From Chitinophagales bacterium (GTDB taxonomy: Bacteria; Bacteroidota; Bacteroidia; Chitinophagales; UBA8649): a stretch of 64,000 nucleotides of DNA. Numbering within the stretch: position 1 is the stretch's first letter; each line of letters begins with the position of its first letter. The stretch covers positions 1-64,000 of the forward strand of contig JACJYS010000008.1 in assembly GCA_020635995.1 (NCBI GenBank), given 5' to 3'. The notes under the pieces are model-generated. The model did not search any database and was not told where the DNA came from. It worked only from the letters and a program-made list of their open reading frames with translations. The position numbers and the translations under genes were made by a program. Positions 51,701 to 58,683 of the stretch are shown piece after piece.

Positions 51701-52711
51701 TCTTATTTTACCATCACATCTATCATCTGTAGCTTCAAAACCAAAAGGAGCAGGTAAAGGAGGTATAGCTGATATTGATACTTGGCTAGTAGATTCCTCT
51801 CTTTTATTTAATGTTACATTACCATAAGTATCTAAAGCATAAGACACCCTTACTTCATACCTATGGTTATTATAATCAGCAATTAGTATGTCCTCATTAT
51901 TATTACCAGAAACACAAGCTACTGTTTTTATAAGATTATCATCCTTATATATTCTTGCTCTCATTGATGTAGCATCTACAGCATCCGTATTTTGTATATT
52001 CCAAGATAAAGTTACTTTTCCACAACCGGCAGTAGCAGATAAATTTTGTCCTAAATTTATATCTCCCCAGCCTGTCATTTCTACAGGAAAATTAGATCCC
52101 CAACCACCTTTGCCCGTATTTGAATCGGGTCCTTCATCTTCAAAATGAACAAATCCCGGCTCAAAACTATAATCCTCTAAATACAACAAATCATTAGGTA
52201 TTGGCACTCTTGTTTCATACCATATAAGGCTTCCATTAGGGTCCCTATCTACATTGTGTGCCCTTCTGTATATTCCCCCCGTATTTAAACCACTATAATA
52301 TTGAGATAATCCCATATTGAGATTCCCGATATTAGGAGTACTAATAACATCATGATTACTAATAATAGGGTTACTGCCATCACTTAGAGAAAACAATTTT
52401 TCATCATTCAAATAAAATTCTAACACCATTAAGTTATCATGGTCTCCGCTTGTGCTACCATGTAAAATTAAAACATCACTTGTTACTGTCCTATTACTTT
52501 TATTCAAAAAGTTACTAAAATCCACATTACTACCAAATCCATAATTCCAAGGACCAAATAAGCTTACATACTCGACTTGATTTACAAATTGAGCATTAGA
52601 ATGAAAAAATATAATAGTGAAAAAAGAAATAATAAAAGCTGTTAAAGAATTATTTCTTCCATTTAAAGTAAATTTGTTTTTCATGGTTTTCATTTTATAG
52701 ATTTTAAACAT
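42782..52711 (-). CDS. Giant T9SS-secreted multidomain surface protein (3309 aa)
   Basis: 3309 aa; ATGs at 52693 or 52684 give a more ordinary signal peptide (ending SNAQ). In order: a beta domain to ~215; Fn3-like domains (~220-615); LamG-like domain 1 (~640-830); carboxypeptidase-regulatory-like segments (~930-1030); a large core (~1100-2150) with Ser/Thr-alternating stretches near 1410 and 1790 and a Gly/Ala-rich hydrophobic segment near 1675-1715; LamG-like domains 2 and 3 (~2200-2560); an Ig-like domain (~2695-2790); the ~100-residue module shared with the 41358 gene; two GWNW repeats; and a type A sorting domain (VYPTVIEGKTTVDYI, MYHLVLTTGD). Surface adhesin or effector; no catalytic motif recognised. 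Operon with 41358 and PorP/SprF. Confidence 0.85.
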   Translation of the reverse strand: MFKIYKMKTMKNKFTLNGRNNSLTAFIISFFTIIFFHSNAQFVNQVEYVSLFGPWNYGFGSNVDFSNFLNKSNRTVTSDVLILHGSTSGDHDNLMVLEFYLNDEKLFSLSDGSNPIISNHDVISTPNIGNLNMGLSQYYSGLNTGGIYRRAHNVDRDPNGSLIWYETRVPIPNDLLYLEDYSFEPGFVHFEDEGPDSNTGKGGWGSNFPVEMTGWGDINLGQNLSATAGCGKVTLSWNIQNTDAVDATSMRARIYKDDNLIKTVACVSGNNNEDILIADYNNHRYEVRVSYALDTYGNVTLNKREESTSQVSISAIPPLPAPFGFEATDDRCDGKIRLSWSWNQAAPASYEIDVIDYSSGSPAQVQTINSISGSSNSYIYDAPNRNLGYTFVIYANGTQCVGRGYPSSDVGIALDKPLAPSNLTVTQLPGTAHMELNWTDNSHAPSNEDNFRFIRSSSTGNADYIIPADDASYIDEFGAVCVPYTYILRSENVCGVSSSASISAVVAPQALDSTFRTHQFLASKGYFSNKVEMSWNLNNENQLTNVLLLRKRITEQDSAFVQLDLLDPAIKFYIDQTSDANVIYEYALVGRSQCNTNTFYSDTIRSVGFRSAFGTVAGQVNYTGGIAVKDVKITAESTGGYTGNSLLFDGTSSLQVANNSSLQVPDSFTIELWFNPISHASNFTLVYKLESYEIGLVGSNYEFSVYNSPTNKYTVSVPASMVNLNNYNQLTATLYNDTMRLYVNGVSTNYTVFSGSVNNNTIPITIGSAFQGNLDEFRYWNIGKDSITVLQDFSRQLSGAERGLKLYLKMNEGGGNYAYDFSHTGTSYNRNHAAFNGSGVQWSSTIPTASQLTTSSYTNASGNYVMIVPYNGIGETFVLTPSYSIHQFNPSTRVLFIGEGNSIHNNIDFEDISSFTVTGDLFYANTYCAVEGASLLIDGNAVVANGLPVTTDAVGAFEIQVPIGNHFITIAKNGHIMNIGRFPTSGTYNFQDDLAGIHFQDSTLIKVVGRVVGGLREAQYIPGLGKSTNNIGQAQIILTSQQGGGCYTDTLMTDINSGEYLTYLPPLRYIPTVTIPSNPTIDFGVLDLLDLNTVPQFTVAYDTLGYDSVNAIYSVDSFSYQKQLDYIYRQNPEIVVMDFERPDLPLIGLKEYNYVHPVTNDTISVDLTNPASSFNWPVFDARGENTEIKAYILVYEQYENLQTGIIDSVPTTDGKLEFNNELSQPGAHSVQMSDVNTLDSLKYLVYKFPIGKPNFTENLSIPEYSFTRKLEINLIKTNGTAIPWKPYNYNGTPTGIFNSVYDGIYRAYILGTKSDGQQFITSGPQIPEYVLRDPPGSNSFASREVGSTKTTENSWQWSLGGTTASTDKVFVGAKFSTGIGVEIESDMKNNFNFGFNTLATGGNSGTETTVTTNTQTWETNSVEFLPGRGSDMYIGKSKNVTFGISETLNLVPDSLCNKVECVGSPFANFSFAKTYGLSVVPGGYSTQFMYSENDIKDIIIPDLIELRNVMLQSNPKYTSHLPISDPNYGLNNDDSRVDASLPQLTSDQVIGYMMRLTDSLAYDTINGLNSILSVEKLAVPSGELNEVWQRLKDLENPSYQVMDGLSYTYNATNQQDSLTGDSVRWINNQIRQWELSIMLNEWEKVNINDAGIREKLKDRELTKLYDKYKTKLDAYKALVAISGIAQGVGGAVSVVPIPGTGLIGGYSFAIGSSTGIAAAEIYDDYASYQLQKQHIEDKFNQTSNNYSISGGNSFTSSITHESASTFTRNVEYGMEASLGVELETKVSNTGVGMSKSIGMNFSSGKDWSTTNSSTETVAFTLYDQDQADLFSVDVYPSFLGWGPVFKLRPGGRTACPHEDALLTEYYLDEPSNQSSNPNYPSFELSARTQQIEKVDISVAPSLLTNIPISDAAVFNLTLTNLSETNDDVIYRVKMDPASNPFGAYVKIDGNAPSTDVFINGGSSINKVLTIEKGPGPVYDYDSILILLHSICQYDPSAATNDFPDIVDSVYVSAHFLPTCTDVSFIVPSDQWVLNNSFNDTLPIAIDDYNINFFDFNSIRLDYKPTSSAQWIGLQTFYKDTTGLNNPAALEIPTNTAFTLWDWETDQIVDGNYDLRLVTECTLADKESATHTGVMDRINPHPFGTPSPADGILDPNDDILIRFNEPIDLGSLTSLNFDVRGVLNGSETSHASSLAFNGVNDNVEITAGAPLQNRDFTLELSVKRDALGAMTILSQGTDANEQIKFGFNTNNELEFTINGMSVTSNTSYTDNDWHYFAVAYNYDNETAELYEASQTTTASIINSGNTTLYPKYTGSGKMLIGKDATNNTAAFSGKIDDVRIWNETKTLSEFSLKKSKLLSSTESNLLYNWRFDESDGILIEDHVRARNGIISGATWAIEPSGNAIEFDGTNYLKVAKGDVNITEEMDYTLSFWFNSTQTTPATLLSTGKADGIASDSLYAWNIEKDANGMLHVLHNGMDFQASNSNLFDGEWHHFALVLNRLGNLTSYIDGNLENSVQALPYNDFGGPTMYVGARGFFTGSVETVDQNFEGKIDEIRFWDASRKFEQIKRDKHNRMQGDEYALRLYLPFENYALDPTGIPLLSITISEQIDSTTHTVQNVGSANIIADVPKLKIPRPVESIAFTYSVNNDEIIITPTTASGMIENVTLDITVKGVKDLHGNKMQSPKTWIAYVDKNQVIWQDDVLSFDKAVGEPLSFTSAVVNQGGAAKDFDIENIPSWLSVTPLTATIAPNSIMPINFTLDPYMNIGDYTNDVQLLTDFGFPENLTINVKVRDEEPNWTVDPAQYTNSMSIIGYLKIKDVVSSDEEDMLAAFVNGECRGVTHLQYEPLMDRYYAYLDIYSNLNAGEDITFKIWDASSGTLFSEVNPNVIPFVSNTLIGTINTPQLFETNYSIAVEVPLNSGWNWVADFLLNKDSMDLDKTLESLESVTGDEIKGQEEFSNYLEGNGWVGALNNVGIKPEEAYKIKVNQIDTLVLVGDVLDPTNRTIDLKQGWNWIGFISIRNQSVTDALGNLNPTDGDIIKGKSQFAVYNPQLGWVGSLQAMIPGKGYMYYSNTPTSFVYPIAGMFKSGGVIEENLYVSDTWVVENGKYASNMTNILALDNNSCEYLIGNENLTIGAFDQLDECRGVNEISLSKEQGYSFLTIAGNQEEVLGLQLLDEATQQVYPIQESITYTINKHLGTLQNPIKISVSEETCMKMQVNAGEIKELFKVYPTVIEGKTTVDYIALENDTKAKLTLYNIWGQEAVVQNVNLEAGFNRLNIDLGQLHLAGGMYHLVLTTGDSSETVKLIKE

Positions 52712-52727
52712 ATTTTAATACTTGCGA

Positions 52728-52735
52728 CAAAACTA
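52728..52735 (-). promoter_or_regulatory. Promoter of the giant-protein operon
   Basis: Minus-strand TAGTTTTG, 16 bp before the first ATG. The rest of the 340-bp divergent spacer to 53052 shows only A/T-rich sequence and the promoter at 53011-53042. Confidence 0.4.
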
Positions 52736-53010
52736 TTTTTTTATTTACTAATTTTTAAAAAAATGTGGTGAACTGTAGAGTTTTGTATGTGAATGACATT
52801 TTTACAAGGGATTTGTATATAATAATGGACATTTTTTTATAAACAAATAGATGGATATTATACACATATAACCATAATATGTAAAATATATCAACGGTTT
52901 AAGAAAAGGGACGGCTAAAAAAACTTCTCGTACAATTATATTTTTATCTGTTTAATTTCCAAATTATACTCCCCATTAACACACAAATAACACTTTTAAA
53001 TTTGGTACAG

Positions 53011-53042
53011 TTATAAATTGTATATAATTTTGTACACTTAAT
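53011..53042 (+). promoter_or_regulatory. Promoter of the sigma-54 response regulator gene
   Basis: TTTG (53011-53014) and TAATTTTG (53035-53042), 20 bp apart: a full -33/-7 housekeeping promoter, 10 bp before the ATG. Confidence 0.55.
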
Positions 53043-53052
53043 AAATAAAACT

Positions 53053-54408
53053 ATGGCTAAAATATTGATAGTTGACGATGAAAGAAGCATCAGAAATACC
53101 TTAAAAGAAATTTTAGAGTATGAAAAATATAAAGTAGATGAAGCGGAAGATGGAGCTAAAGGCTTAAAAATGATACAAGAAAACCACTACGATGTGGTTA
53201 TTTTAGACATAAAAATGCCAAAAATGGACGGCATTGAGGTTTTAGAAAAAGCCATGTTAGAAAATCCCGAAACACCTTTTATTATGATTTCGGGACACGG
53301 GAACTTAGAAACTGCCGTAGAATGCGTTAAAAAAGGTGCTTACGATTACCTGCAAAAACCACCAGATTTAAACCGACTTTTAATTACAGTACGCAATGCT
53401 TTAGATAAAAGCAACTTAATAGTAGAAACTAAAGTTTTAAAACGAAAAGTAAGTAAAACCAGAGATATTATAGGCGAATCTCCCGCTATTAAAAAAATAA
53501 TGGAAACCATAGAACGTGTAGCCCCTACCGATGCCCGAGTGTTGGTAACAGGCGATAACGGAACCGGAAAAGAATTAGTGGCTCGCTGGATACACGAAAA
53601 AAGCAATAGAGCAAAAGGTCCTTTAGTAGAAGTAAACTGTGCAGCCATTCCTTCTGAATTAATAGAAAGTGAACTTTTTGGGCATGAAAAAGGAGCTTTT
53701 ACATCGGCTATAAAACAAAGAGTAGGAAAATTTGAGCAAGCTAATGGAGGTACTTTATTTTTAGATGAAATAGGCGATATGGATTTATCTGCTCAAGCAA
53801 AAGTGCTACGTGCTTTGCAAGAAAATAAAATAACCCGGGTAGGTGGCGATAAAGAAATAAAGGTAGATGTGAGAGTGGTGGCGGCTACAAACAAAGATTT
53901 GATTGCTGAAATAGATGCCAAAAAATTCAGAATGGACTTGTACCACCGTTTGAGTGTTATTTTACTTCATGTTCCGTCTTTAAATGACAGAAAAAACGAC
54001 ATTCCATTATTGGCAGAAAAATTTGTAAAAGAAACTTGTGAAGATTATGGTATTCCCATTAAAACCATAACCCCTTCTGCATTAGAAAAACTAATGGAAT
54101 TTGACTACACCGGAAATATCAGAGAGCTAAAAAACATTACTGAAAGACTGGTAATACTAAGTGGCACTAAAATAACAGACGAAGATGTAGAAAGTTATGT
54201 ATCAAATTCTGTAAGTTCAAAATCGCCAACTGCTTTATTTGATCAGTTTGAAAAATTTCAAGACTTTAAAGAGCACATAGAACGCTTATTCATAGAAGAT
54301 AAACTAAAGAAAAATAGCTGGAATGTATCTAAAACTGCTGAAATTTTAGATATACAGCGTAGTCATTTGTATAACAAAATAGAAAAATACGATTTGAAGA
54401 GAGTTTAA
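53053..54408 (+). CDS. Sigma-54-dependent response regulator (NtrC family)
   Basis: 451 aa. Receiver domain 1-120 with phospho-acceptor Asp52 (VVILDIKMPKMDG) and conserved Thr/Lys (MISGHGN, LQKPP). AAA+ domain ~140-370: GESPAIKKI, Walker A GDNGTGKE (~165), the sigma-54-contacting loop ELFGHEKGAFTSA (~215, Ser in place of the usual Gly of GAFTGA), GGTLFLDEIGDM (Walker B). C-terminal Fis-type HTH (NVSKTAEILDIQRSHLYNKI). Activates sigma-54 promoters when phosphorylated. No histidine kinase gene is adjacent, so its partner lies elsewhere. Confidence 0.93.
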   Translation: MAKILIVDDERSIRNTLKEILEYEKYKVDEAEDGAKGLKMIQENHYDVVILDIKMPKMDGIEVLEKAMLENPETPFIMISGHGNLETAVECVKKGAYDYLQKPPDLNRLLITVRNALDKSNLIVETKVLKRKVSKTRDIIGESPAIKKIMETIERVAPTDARVLVTGDNGTGKELVARWIHEKSNRAKGPLVEVNCAAIPSELIESELFGHEKGAFTSAIKQRVGKFEQANGGTLFLDEIGDMDLSAQAKVLRALQENKITRVGGDKEIKVDVRVVAATNKDLIAEIDAKKFRMDLYHRLSVILLHVPSLNDRKNDIPLLAEKFVKETCEDYGIPIKTITPSALEKLMEFDYTGNIRELKNITERLVILSGTKITDEDVESYVSNSVSSKSPTALFDQFEKFQDFKEHIERLFIEDKLKKNSWNVSKTAEILDIQRSHLYNKIEKYDLKRV

Positions 54409-54486
54409 AATAATGGTTAGTTATTAATGTTTAATTATTAAATAAAAGCATTAAAAACTATAGACCAATGACTAAATACTAAAAAT

Positions 54487-55365
54487 ATGCAAGTAGCTAT
54501 ATACGGTAGAAAACTAAAAGAAAATGTTGCTCAATATGCTCAAAAATTATTTGACTTATTAGGTAAAAACAATGTAGCTATAGTTGCTTACGAACCTTTT
54601 TACAGACATCTTAAAAAAGACTTGCAACTAAATATTGAAGCAACTACTTTTTCAAAACAAAATGATGTAACCAAAAATATAGATTTTGTTATTAGCCTTG
54701 GTGGCGATGGCACCATATTAGATGCCGTTAGCTGGATTGGAGAAAAAGAAATACCGATAATAGGCATCAATTTTGGTCGCTTAGGTTTTTTAGCCAGTAT
54801 TCCTATAGATGACATTGAAAATGCTATAAATGCCATACTAAACAATCAGCATGTAATAGACAAAAGGAATATGGTAGCATTAGAAACCAACAAACCATTA
54901 TTTAGAAAAGCTCCTTTTGCCTTAAATGAGTTTACTGTTCAAAGAACTTTAACTTCATCTATGATAACTGTACATACTTATTTAGACGGCATACACCTCA
55001 ACTCCTATTGGGCAGACGGACTGATAGTGGCTACAGCTACCGGCTCTACAGGATATTCGCTAAGTTGTGGTGGTCCTGTTATTTATCCTAACAGCAAAAA
55101 CTTTATTATTACGCCTGTTGCCCCCCACAACTTAAATGTACGCCCTATGGTAGTAGCAGATGATGTAGAAATAAAACTAACCGTAGAAGGGCGTGGCTCA
55201 CAGTTTTTAACAACCTTAGACAGCCGAAATAAAACCATAGACAGTAGCTATACTATGTATTTAAGAAAAGCTAAATTTCAAGCTCACTTAGTTCGCTTAA
55301 GTTCTAGCAATTTTGTAAATGCTATAAGGGAAAAACTTCTTTGGGGCGAAGATTTGAGAAATTAG
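54487..55365 (+). CDS. nadK: NAD kinase
   Basis: 292 aa. GGDGT motif at 72-76 followed by ILDA, NFGRLGFLA, and the C-terminal ATGSTGYSLSCGGPVIYP. Phosphorylates NAD+ to NADP+ using ATP or polyphosphate; cytoplasmic. 78 bp after the response regulator gene; co-transcription possible but not required. Confidence 0.96.
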   Translation: MQVAIYGRKLKENVAQYAQKLFDLLGKNNVAIVAYEPFYRHLKKDLQLNIEATTFSKQNDVTKNIDFVISLGGDGTILDAVSWIGEKEIPIIGINFGRLGFLASIPIDDIENAINAILNNQHVIDKRNMVALETNKPLFRKAPFALNEFTVQRTLTSSMITVHTYLDGIHLNSYWADGLIVATATGSTGYSLSCGGPVIYPNSKNFIITPVAPHNLNVRPMVVADDVEIKLTVEGRGSQFLTTLDSRNKTIDSSYTMYLRKAKFQAHLVRLSSSNFVNAIREKLLWGEDLRN

Positions 55366-55483
55366 AAAAATACAAGATACCTCCTTATATAAAGTATGAA
55401 AAATAATTTCACATTCCATAATGTTCCCCTCCTAAAAAGGATGAAAAAAAATTTATACGCATTGTAAATTGGAAGCTATTAAC

Positions 55484-57283
55484 TTAGAAAGTTCTAACAG
55501 CTCTGACAAATTTATCATGTGTTTTTGGTTCTGATAGTTTAGACAAACCTTTTAAGAAATACGCTATATTATTATTATATAAAGTAGATGACCAATATCC
55601 TAATATGCTAACACTCGGTAAGCCCGCAGGATAATTACTCCCTAATAAAATTAGGTCTTCAATTTCAGGCAAGAACCAATCATTGTAAATACTGCCATTA
55701 ATACCACCACTTAGGTTAGCACAATAATTCATTGCATCATCCCAAATTAGTCTATTAGGTGCATCTGAGTTATAACATACACGCCCATGACCAGAGTCAT
55801 CAAAATTAAAGACAAATCCACCTTCATATTCTGCACCATAATATAAATTTGTAAATTGAAAATCATTACTATAAAATGTCCCAAATATATTTATTACCAC
55901 CATGCGAACATGATATACAGCACCTAATGTTAAATTTGTTATTCTCACACTTGACACTGTTTCATTAGTAGTTCCACTTACTGGGCTTGTTATAGCGGTA
56001 ATAGTACTATCATAATTTGTATTCAACCCATACTCAAATAAGATTGTTGAAGAATAGCCATTGGCATTTACTATCCCATTAAATTTTACACCATTCGTAT
56101 TAATATTTGGTCGGGTTGTATATGCTGTTTTTAAAGCCGATGGATTTTGCCATTCTGGAATACCGGATGTATTTACAGTAAGTATTTGACCAGTATTACC
56201 CGAAGCTACTATTTCCCATGATACACCATCCCAATATTGCATTTCTCCAATTTGTGTACCTTCTGGAACATTTGGATCTACTTCGCTTGAAATAAAACCA
56301 CTTACATCTGGAATTTCACTACGAATTTGAACTACTGAATCGCTTAATTCAGTTTTAGTAGCTAAAGTACTTAAATCTTGATCACCAGTATTAATACCGG
56401 ACAAATTACTTAGGTTAGTAATATCCGTAGCAGTGATATTTGCAGCTTGACTACTGCTAAAAGTTGGATCTGTTTCAGAAGCTATAAAACTACTTACATC
56501 TGGAATTTCACTACGAATTTGAACTACTGAATCGCTTAATTCAGTTTTAGTAGCTAAAGTACTTAAATCTTGGTCACCAGTATTAATACCGGACAAATTA
56601 CTTAGGTTAGTAATATCCGTAGCAGTGATATTTGCAGCTTGACTACTGCTAAATGTTGGATCTGTTTCAGTAGCTATTAAACTACTTACATCTGGAATTT
56701 CACTACGAATTTGAGCTACTGAATCGCTTAATTCAGTTTTAGTAGCTAAAGCACTTAAATCTTGGTCGCCAGTATTAATACCGGACAAATTACTTAGGTT
56801 AGTAATATCCGTAGCAGTGATATTTGTAGCTTGACTACCGCTAAAAATTGGATCTGTTTCGGATATACTTCCTGTAACTGTTTCCGCAGTTTTAGCATGT
56901 AAAGCATAAGGTACACTTAATAGTTGGCTTACCCCAGTAATAGTATAAGTTGTGCCACCGCTTAGATCTGTTTCTGTTTTGATAAAATATGATCCGTTTG
57001 ACCAGTCTATGGCTGTGAAATCGCCACTTAAAATAGTTCCTGTACCAATTTCTATACTTACTAAACCATTGGCATTGGTATTCGGAATTTGTGTTTCCAC
57101 ATACACTGCTGTTCCATTCACAGCACCTTGTAGTATAGAAATCTGCATCCCTACAGTTCTATTACTGACTAAATTATTGTTTCCATCTCTGACAACCGCT
57201 TGATAACTCATTTTTTCTGGTGTTTGAGCAAACATACTTACAGTTATAAATAATGCAGTATAAATTAGAGCAATTTGTCTCAT
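55484..57283 (-). CDS. Secreted repeat protein with DUF1566-like C-terminus
   Basis: 599 aa. Signal peptide ending MFAQ, then a conserved MSYQAVVRDGNNNLVSNRTV block common in Bacteroidota surface proteins, a region of three near-identical 64-residue repeats (ETDPTFSSSQAANITATDIT and so on; DNA 56293-56868), a fibronectin-like segment (VYHVRMVVINIFGTFYSNDF), and a C-terminal Lcl/DUF1566-like domain (IYNDWFLPEIEDLILLGSN, YWSSTLYNNN, KFVRAVRTF). No T9SS domain of its own, but it lies 5 bp from a type A-sorted gene. Likely fibrous or trimeric surface protein; function unknown. Confidence 0.78.
   Translation of the reverse strand: MRQIALIYTALFITVSMFAQTPEKMSYQAVVRDGNNNLVSNRTVGMQISILQGAVNGTAVYVETQIPNTNANGLVSIEIGTGTILSGDFTAIDWSNGSYFIKTETDLSGGTTYTITGVSQLLSVPYALHAKTAETVTGSISETDPIFSGSQATNITATDITNLSNLSGINTGDQDLSALATKTELSDSVAQIRSEIPDVSSLIATETDPTFSSSQAANITATDITNLSNLSGINTGDQDLSTLATKTELSDSVVQIRSEIPDVSSFIASETDPTFSSSQAANITATDITNLSNLSGINTGDQDLSTLATKTELSDSVVQIRSEIPDVSGFISSEVDPNVPEGTQIGEMQYWDGVSWEIVASGNTGQILTVNTSGIPEWQNPSALKTAYTTRPNINTNGVKFNGIVNANGYSSTILFEYGLNTNYDSTITAITSPVSGTTNETVSSVRITNLTLGAVYHVRMVVINIFGTFYSNDFQFTNLYYGAEYEGGFVFNFDDSGHGRVCYNSDAPNRLIWDDAMNYCANLSGGINGSIYNDWFLPEIEDLILLGSNYPAGLPSVSILGYWSSTLYNNNIAYFLKGLSKLSEPKTHDKFVRAVRTF
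56293..56868. repeat. Three tandem 192-bp repeats inside the 55484 gene
   Basis: Unit boundary markers CTTACATCTGGAATTTC at 56301, 56493 and 56685 are exactly 192 bp apart. The units differ by a few bases, so copy number could change by recombination without shifting frame. Confidence 0.92.
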
Positions 57284-57288
57284 GATTA

Positions 57289-57774
57289 TTATTTTTTAAT
57301 AATTTTAAAGGATTTTATTATCTTGTTCTCTTGATTTACAACATTAATAATATATGTTGCAGATGGTAAATTTGTAGTATTTATTTGTGTTTGATATGTT
57401 GTAATTCGGTTTTTGTTTAATATTTTCTCTTGCATATCATTAACCCAGTAAAATAGTTTTTCGTTCTTGTAATCATTAATCTGTAACGTTAGATTTTCAG
57501 TAACAGGATTTGGAAAAACTGTAATAGCAATATTAGATTTAATGTTATTAATTCTCATCACATAAACTTCGTATGCCTGTTGAACTCCTTGGCTTACATT
57601 ACCAGTAGTAGATGTATTTGTAGTGTAAACTACTTGTCCTATAGTATATGCAACAGAACCATCGTTGCCAAAAACATCGCCACCAGTAGTACTTATACTT
57701 TCTTGTGCTTGAATTGTTGATAATCCTATAACAAATAAGAAAAATATACTTAAAAGTGAATATATGTATTTCAT
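57289..57774 (-). CDS. Small T9SS type A-sorted secreted protein
   Basis: 161 aa from the ATG at 57774; the TTG at 57783 overlaps its promoter and is not used. Signal peptide ending STIQAQ, a short conserved GGDVFGNDGSVAYTIGQVV block (common in Bacteroidota, often before sorting domains), then a type A sorting domain (VFPNPVTENLTLQI, YIINVVNQENKIIKSFK). Promoter TAATTTTG at 57788-57781 gives a near-leaderless transcript, and the 55484 gene follows after 5 bp. Confidence 0.82.
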   Translation of the reverse strand: MKYIYSLLSIFFLFVIGLSTIQAQESISTTGGDVFGNDGSVAYTIGQVVYTTNTSTTGNVSQGVQQAYEVYVMRINNIKSNIAITVFPNPVTENLTLQINDYKNEKLFYWVNDMQEKILNKNRITTYQTQINTTNLPSATYIINVVNQENKIIKSFKIIKK

Positions 57775-57780
57775 TTTTTT

Positions 57781-57788
57781 CAAAATTA
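57781..57788 (-). promoter_or_regulatory. Promoter of the 57774-55484 operon
   Basis: Minus-strand TAATTTTG, about 6 bp before the ATG at 57774. Confidence 0.4.
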
Positions 57789-57967
57789 AAAACTAAAGTA
57801 CACCAAAAAACAGTTGAATATTAACTATCCATCTCAAATATAAGTATTTCCTATTAAAACAGCAAGTACTTATTTTGTAAAGATTTAATCTCTCTCACCC
57901 TTGTTTTGTTTCATATATAGTAAATATAAAAATACATAATCTTTAAGCTCAATATACAGAAGTATAT

Positions 57968-58600
57968 TTACAAAGAAAATTGTATATTCATAAACGGAGA
58001 AATTACTCTTTGTGCTCCGGCATTAACTCTGCTTAAATCGTAGGCAATTAGGTTTATTTCTAAACCTACGTTAAAATATGCTCTGCTGCCCATGGGGATA
58101 GAATAGCCTATGGCTGCATATACATTTCCTAATCCATCTTCTGCTGTTTGTCTAATATTGCTTTGCCTGTTTACTTGACTAGCGTAGCTTTTTTGATAAA
58201 CGCCTCTTAATTGTGCAAATAATCCTTTCCACACATAGCCTCTAATATAAGCTACCGGACCTATGGTGTGCTGGTTGTATGTATAGGTGTTGTTTCTATA
58301 ACGCAAATAATCATACGTAAATCCTCCGCCTAATTCTAATCTGTTTTCTACAACTTGATATCCTATTAATGGAGATAAACCTACATTAAATAAGCCATCA
58401 TAAAATCCTAAACCTACAGAGCCACCTATTCTTATTCTACTAAGGTCTCCATTTTTATTATTTTTCTTTAACTTCTCTTTTTTAGCAAACCCAACAAATT
58501 CATCATTTTTTGATGGAGGTAAATCATTATCATAATCACCTTGTGCATAAATGAAGGCAAATCCCAATGAAAATAAAAAAAGGAAGAAATATTTTTTCAT
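57968..58600 (-). CDS. Putative outer-membrane beta-barrel protein
   Basis: 210 aa. Signal peptide ending FIYAQ, then a Lys-rich stretch and barrel strands (IRIGGSVGLGFYDGLF, LELGGGFTYDYLRYRN, HTIGPVAYIRGYVWKGL) ending in FMNIQFSL. About ten strands. No named family recognised by eye. Lies between the T9SS operons and could be an accessory OM component. Confidence 0.65.
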   Translation of the reverse strand: MKKYFFLFLFSLGFAFIYAQGDYDNDLPPSKNDEFVGFAKKEKLKKNNKNGDLSRIRIGGSVGLGFYDGLFNVGLSPLIGYQVVENRLELGGGFTYDYLRYRNNTYTYNQHTIGPVAYIRGYVWKGLFAQLRGVYQKSYASQVNRQSNIRQTAEDGLGNVYAAIGYSIPMGSRAYFNVGLEINLIAYDLSRVNAGAQRVISPFMNIQFSL

Positions 58601-58683
58601 AACATAAAAGTAACGGATTTTTTTGAATTTTAGTTTTTCAGTAGTCAGTTATCTGTTAATAGATTTCAGTAAACAGGTAACTT

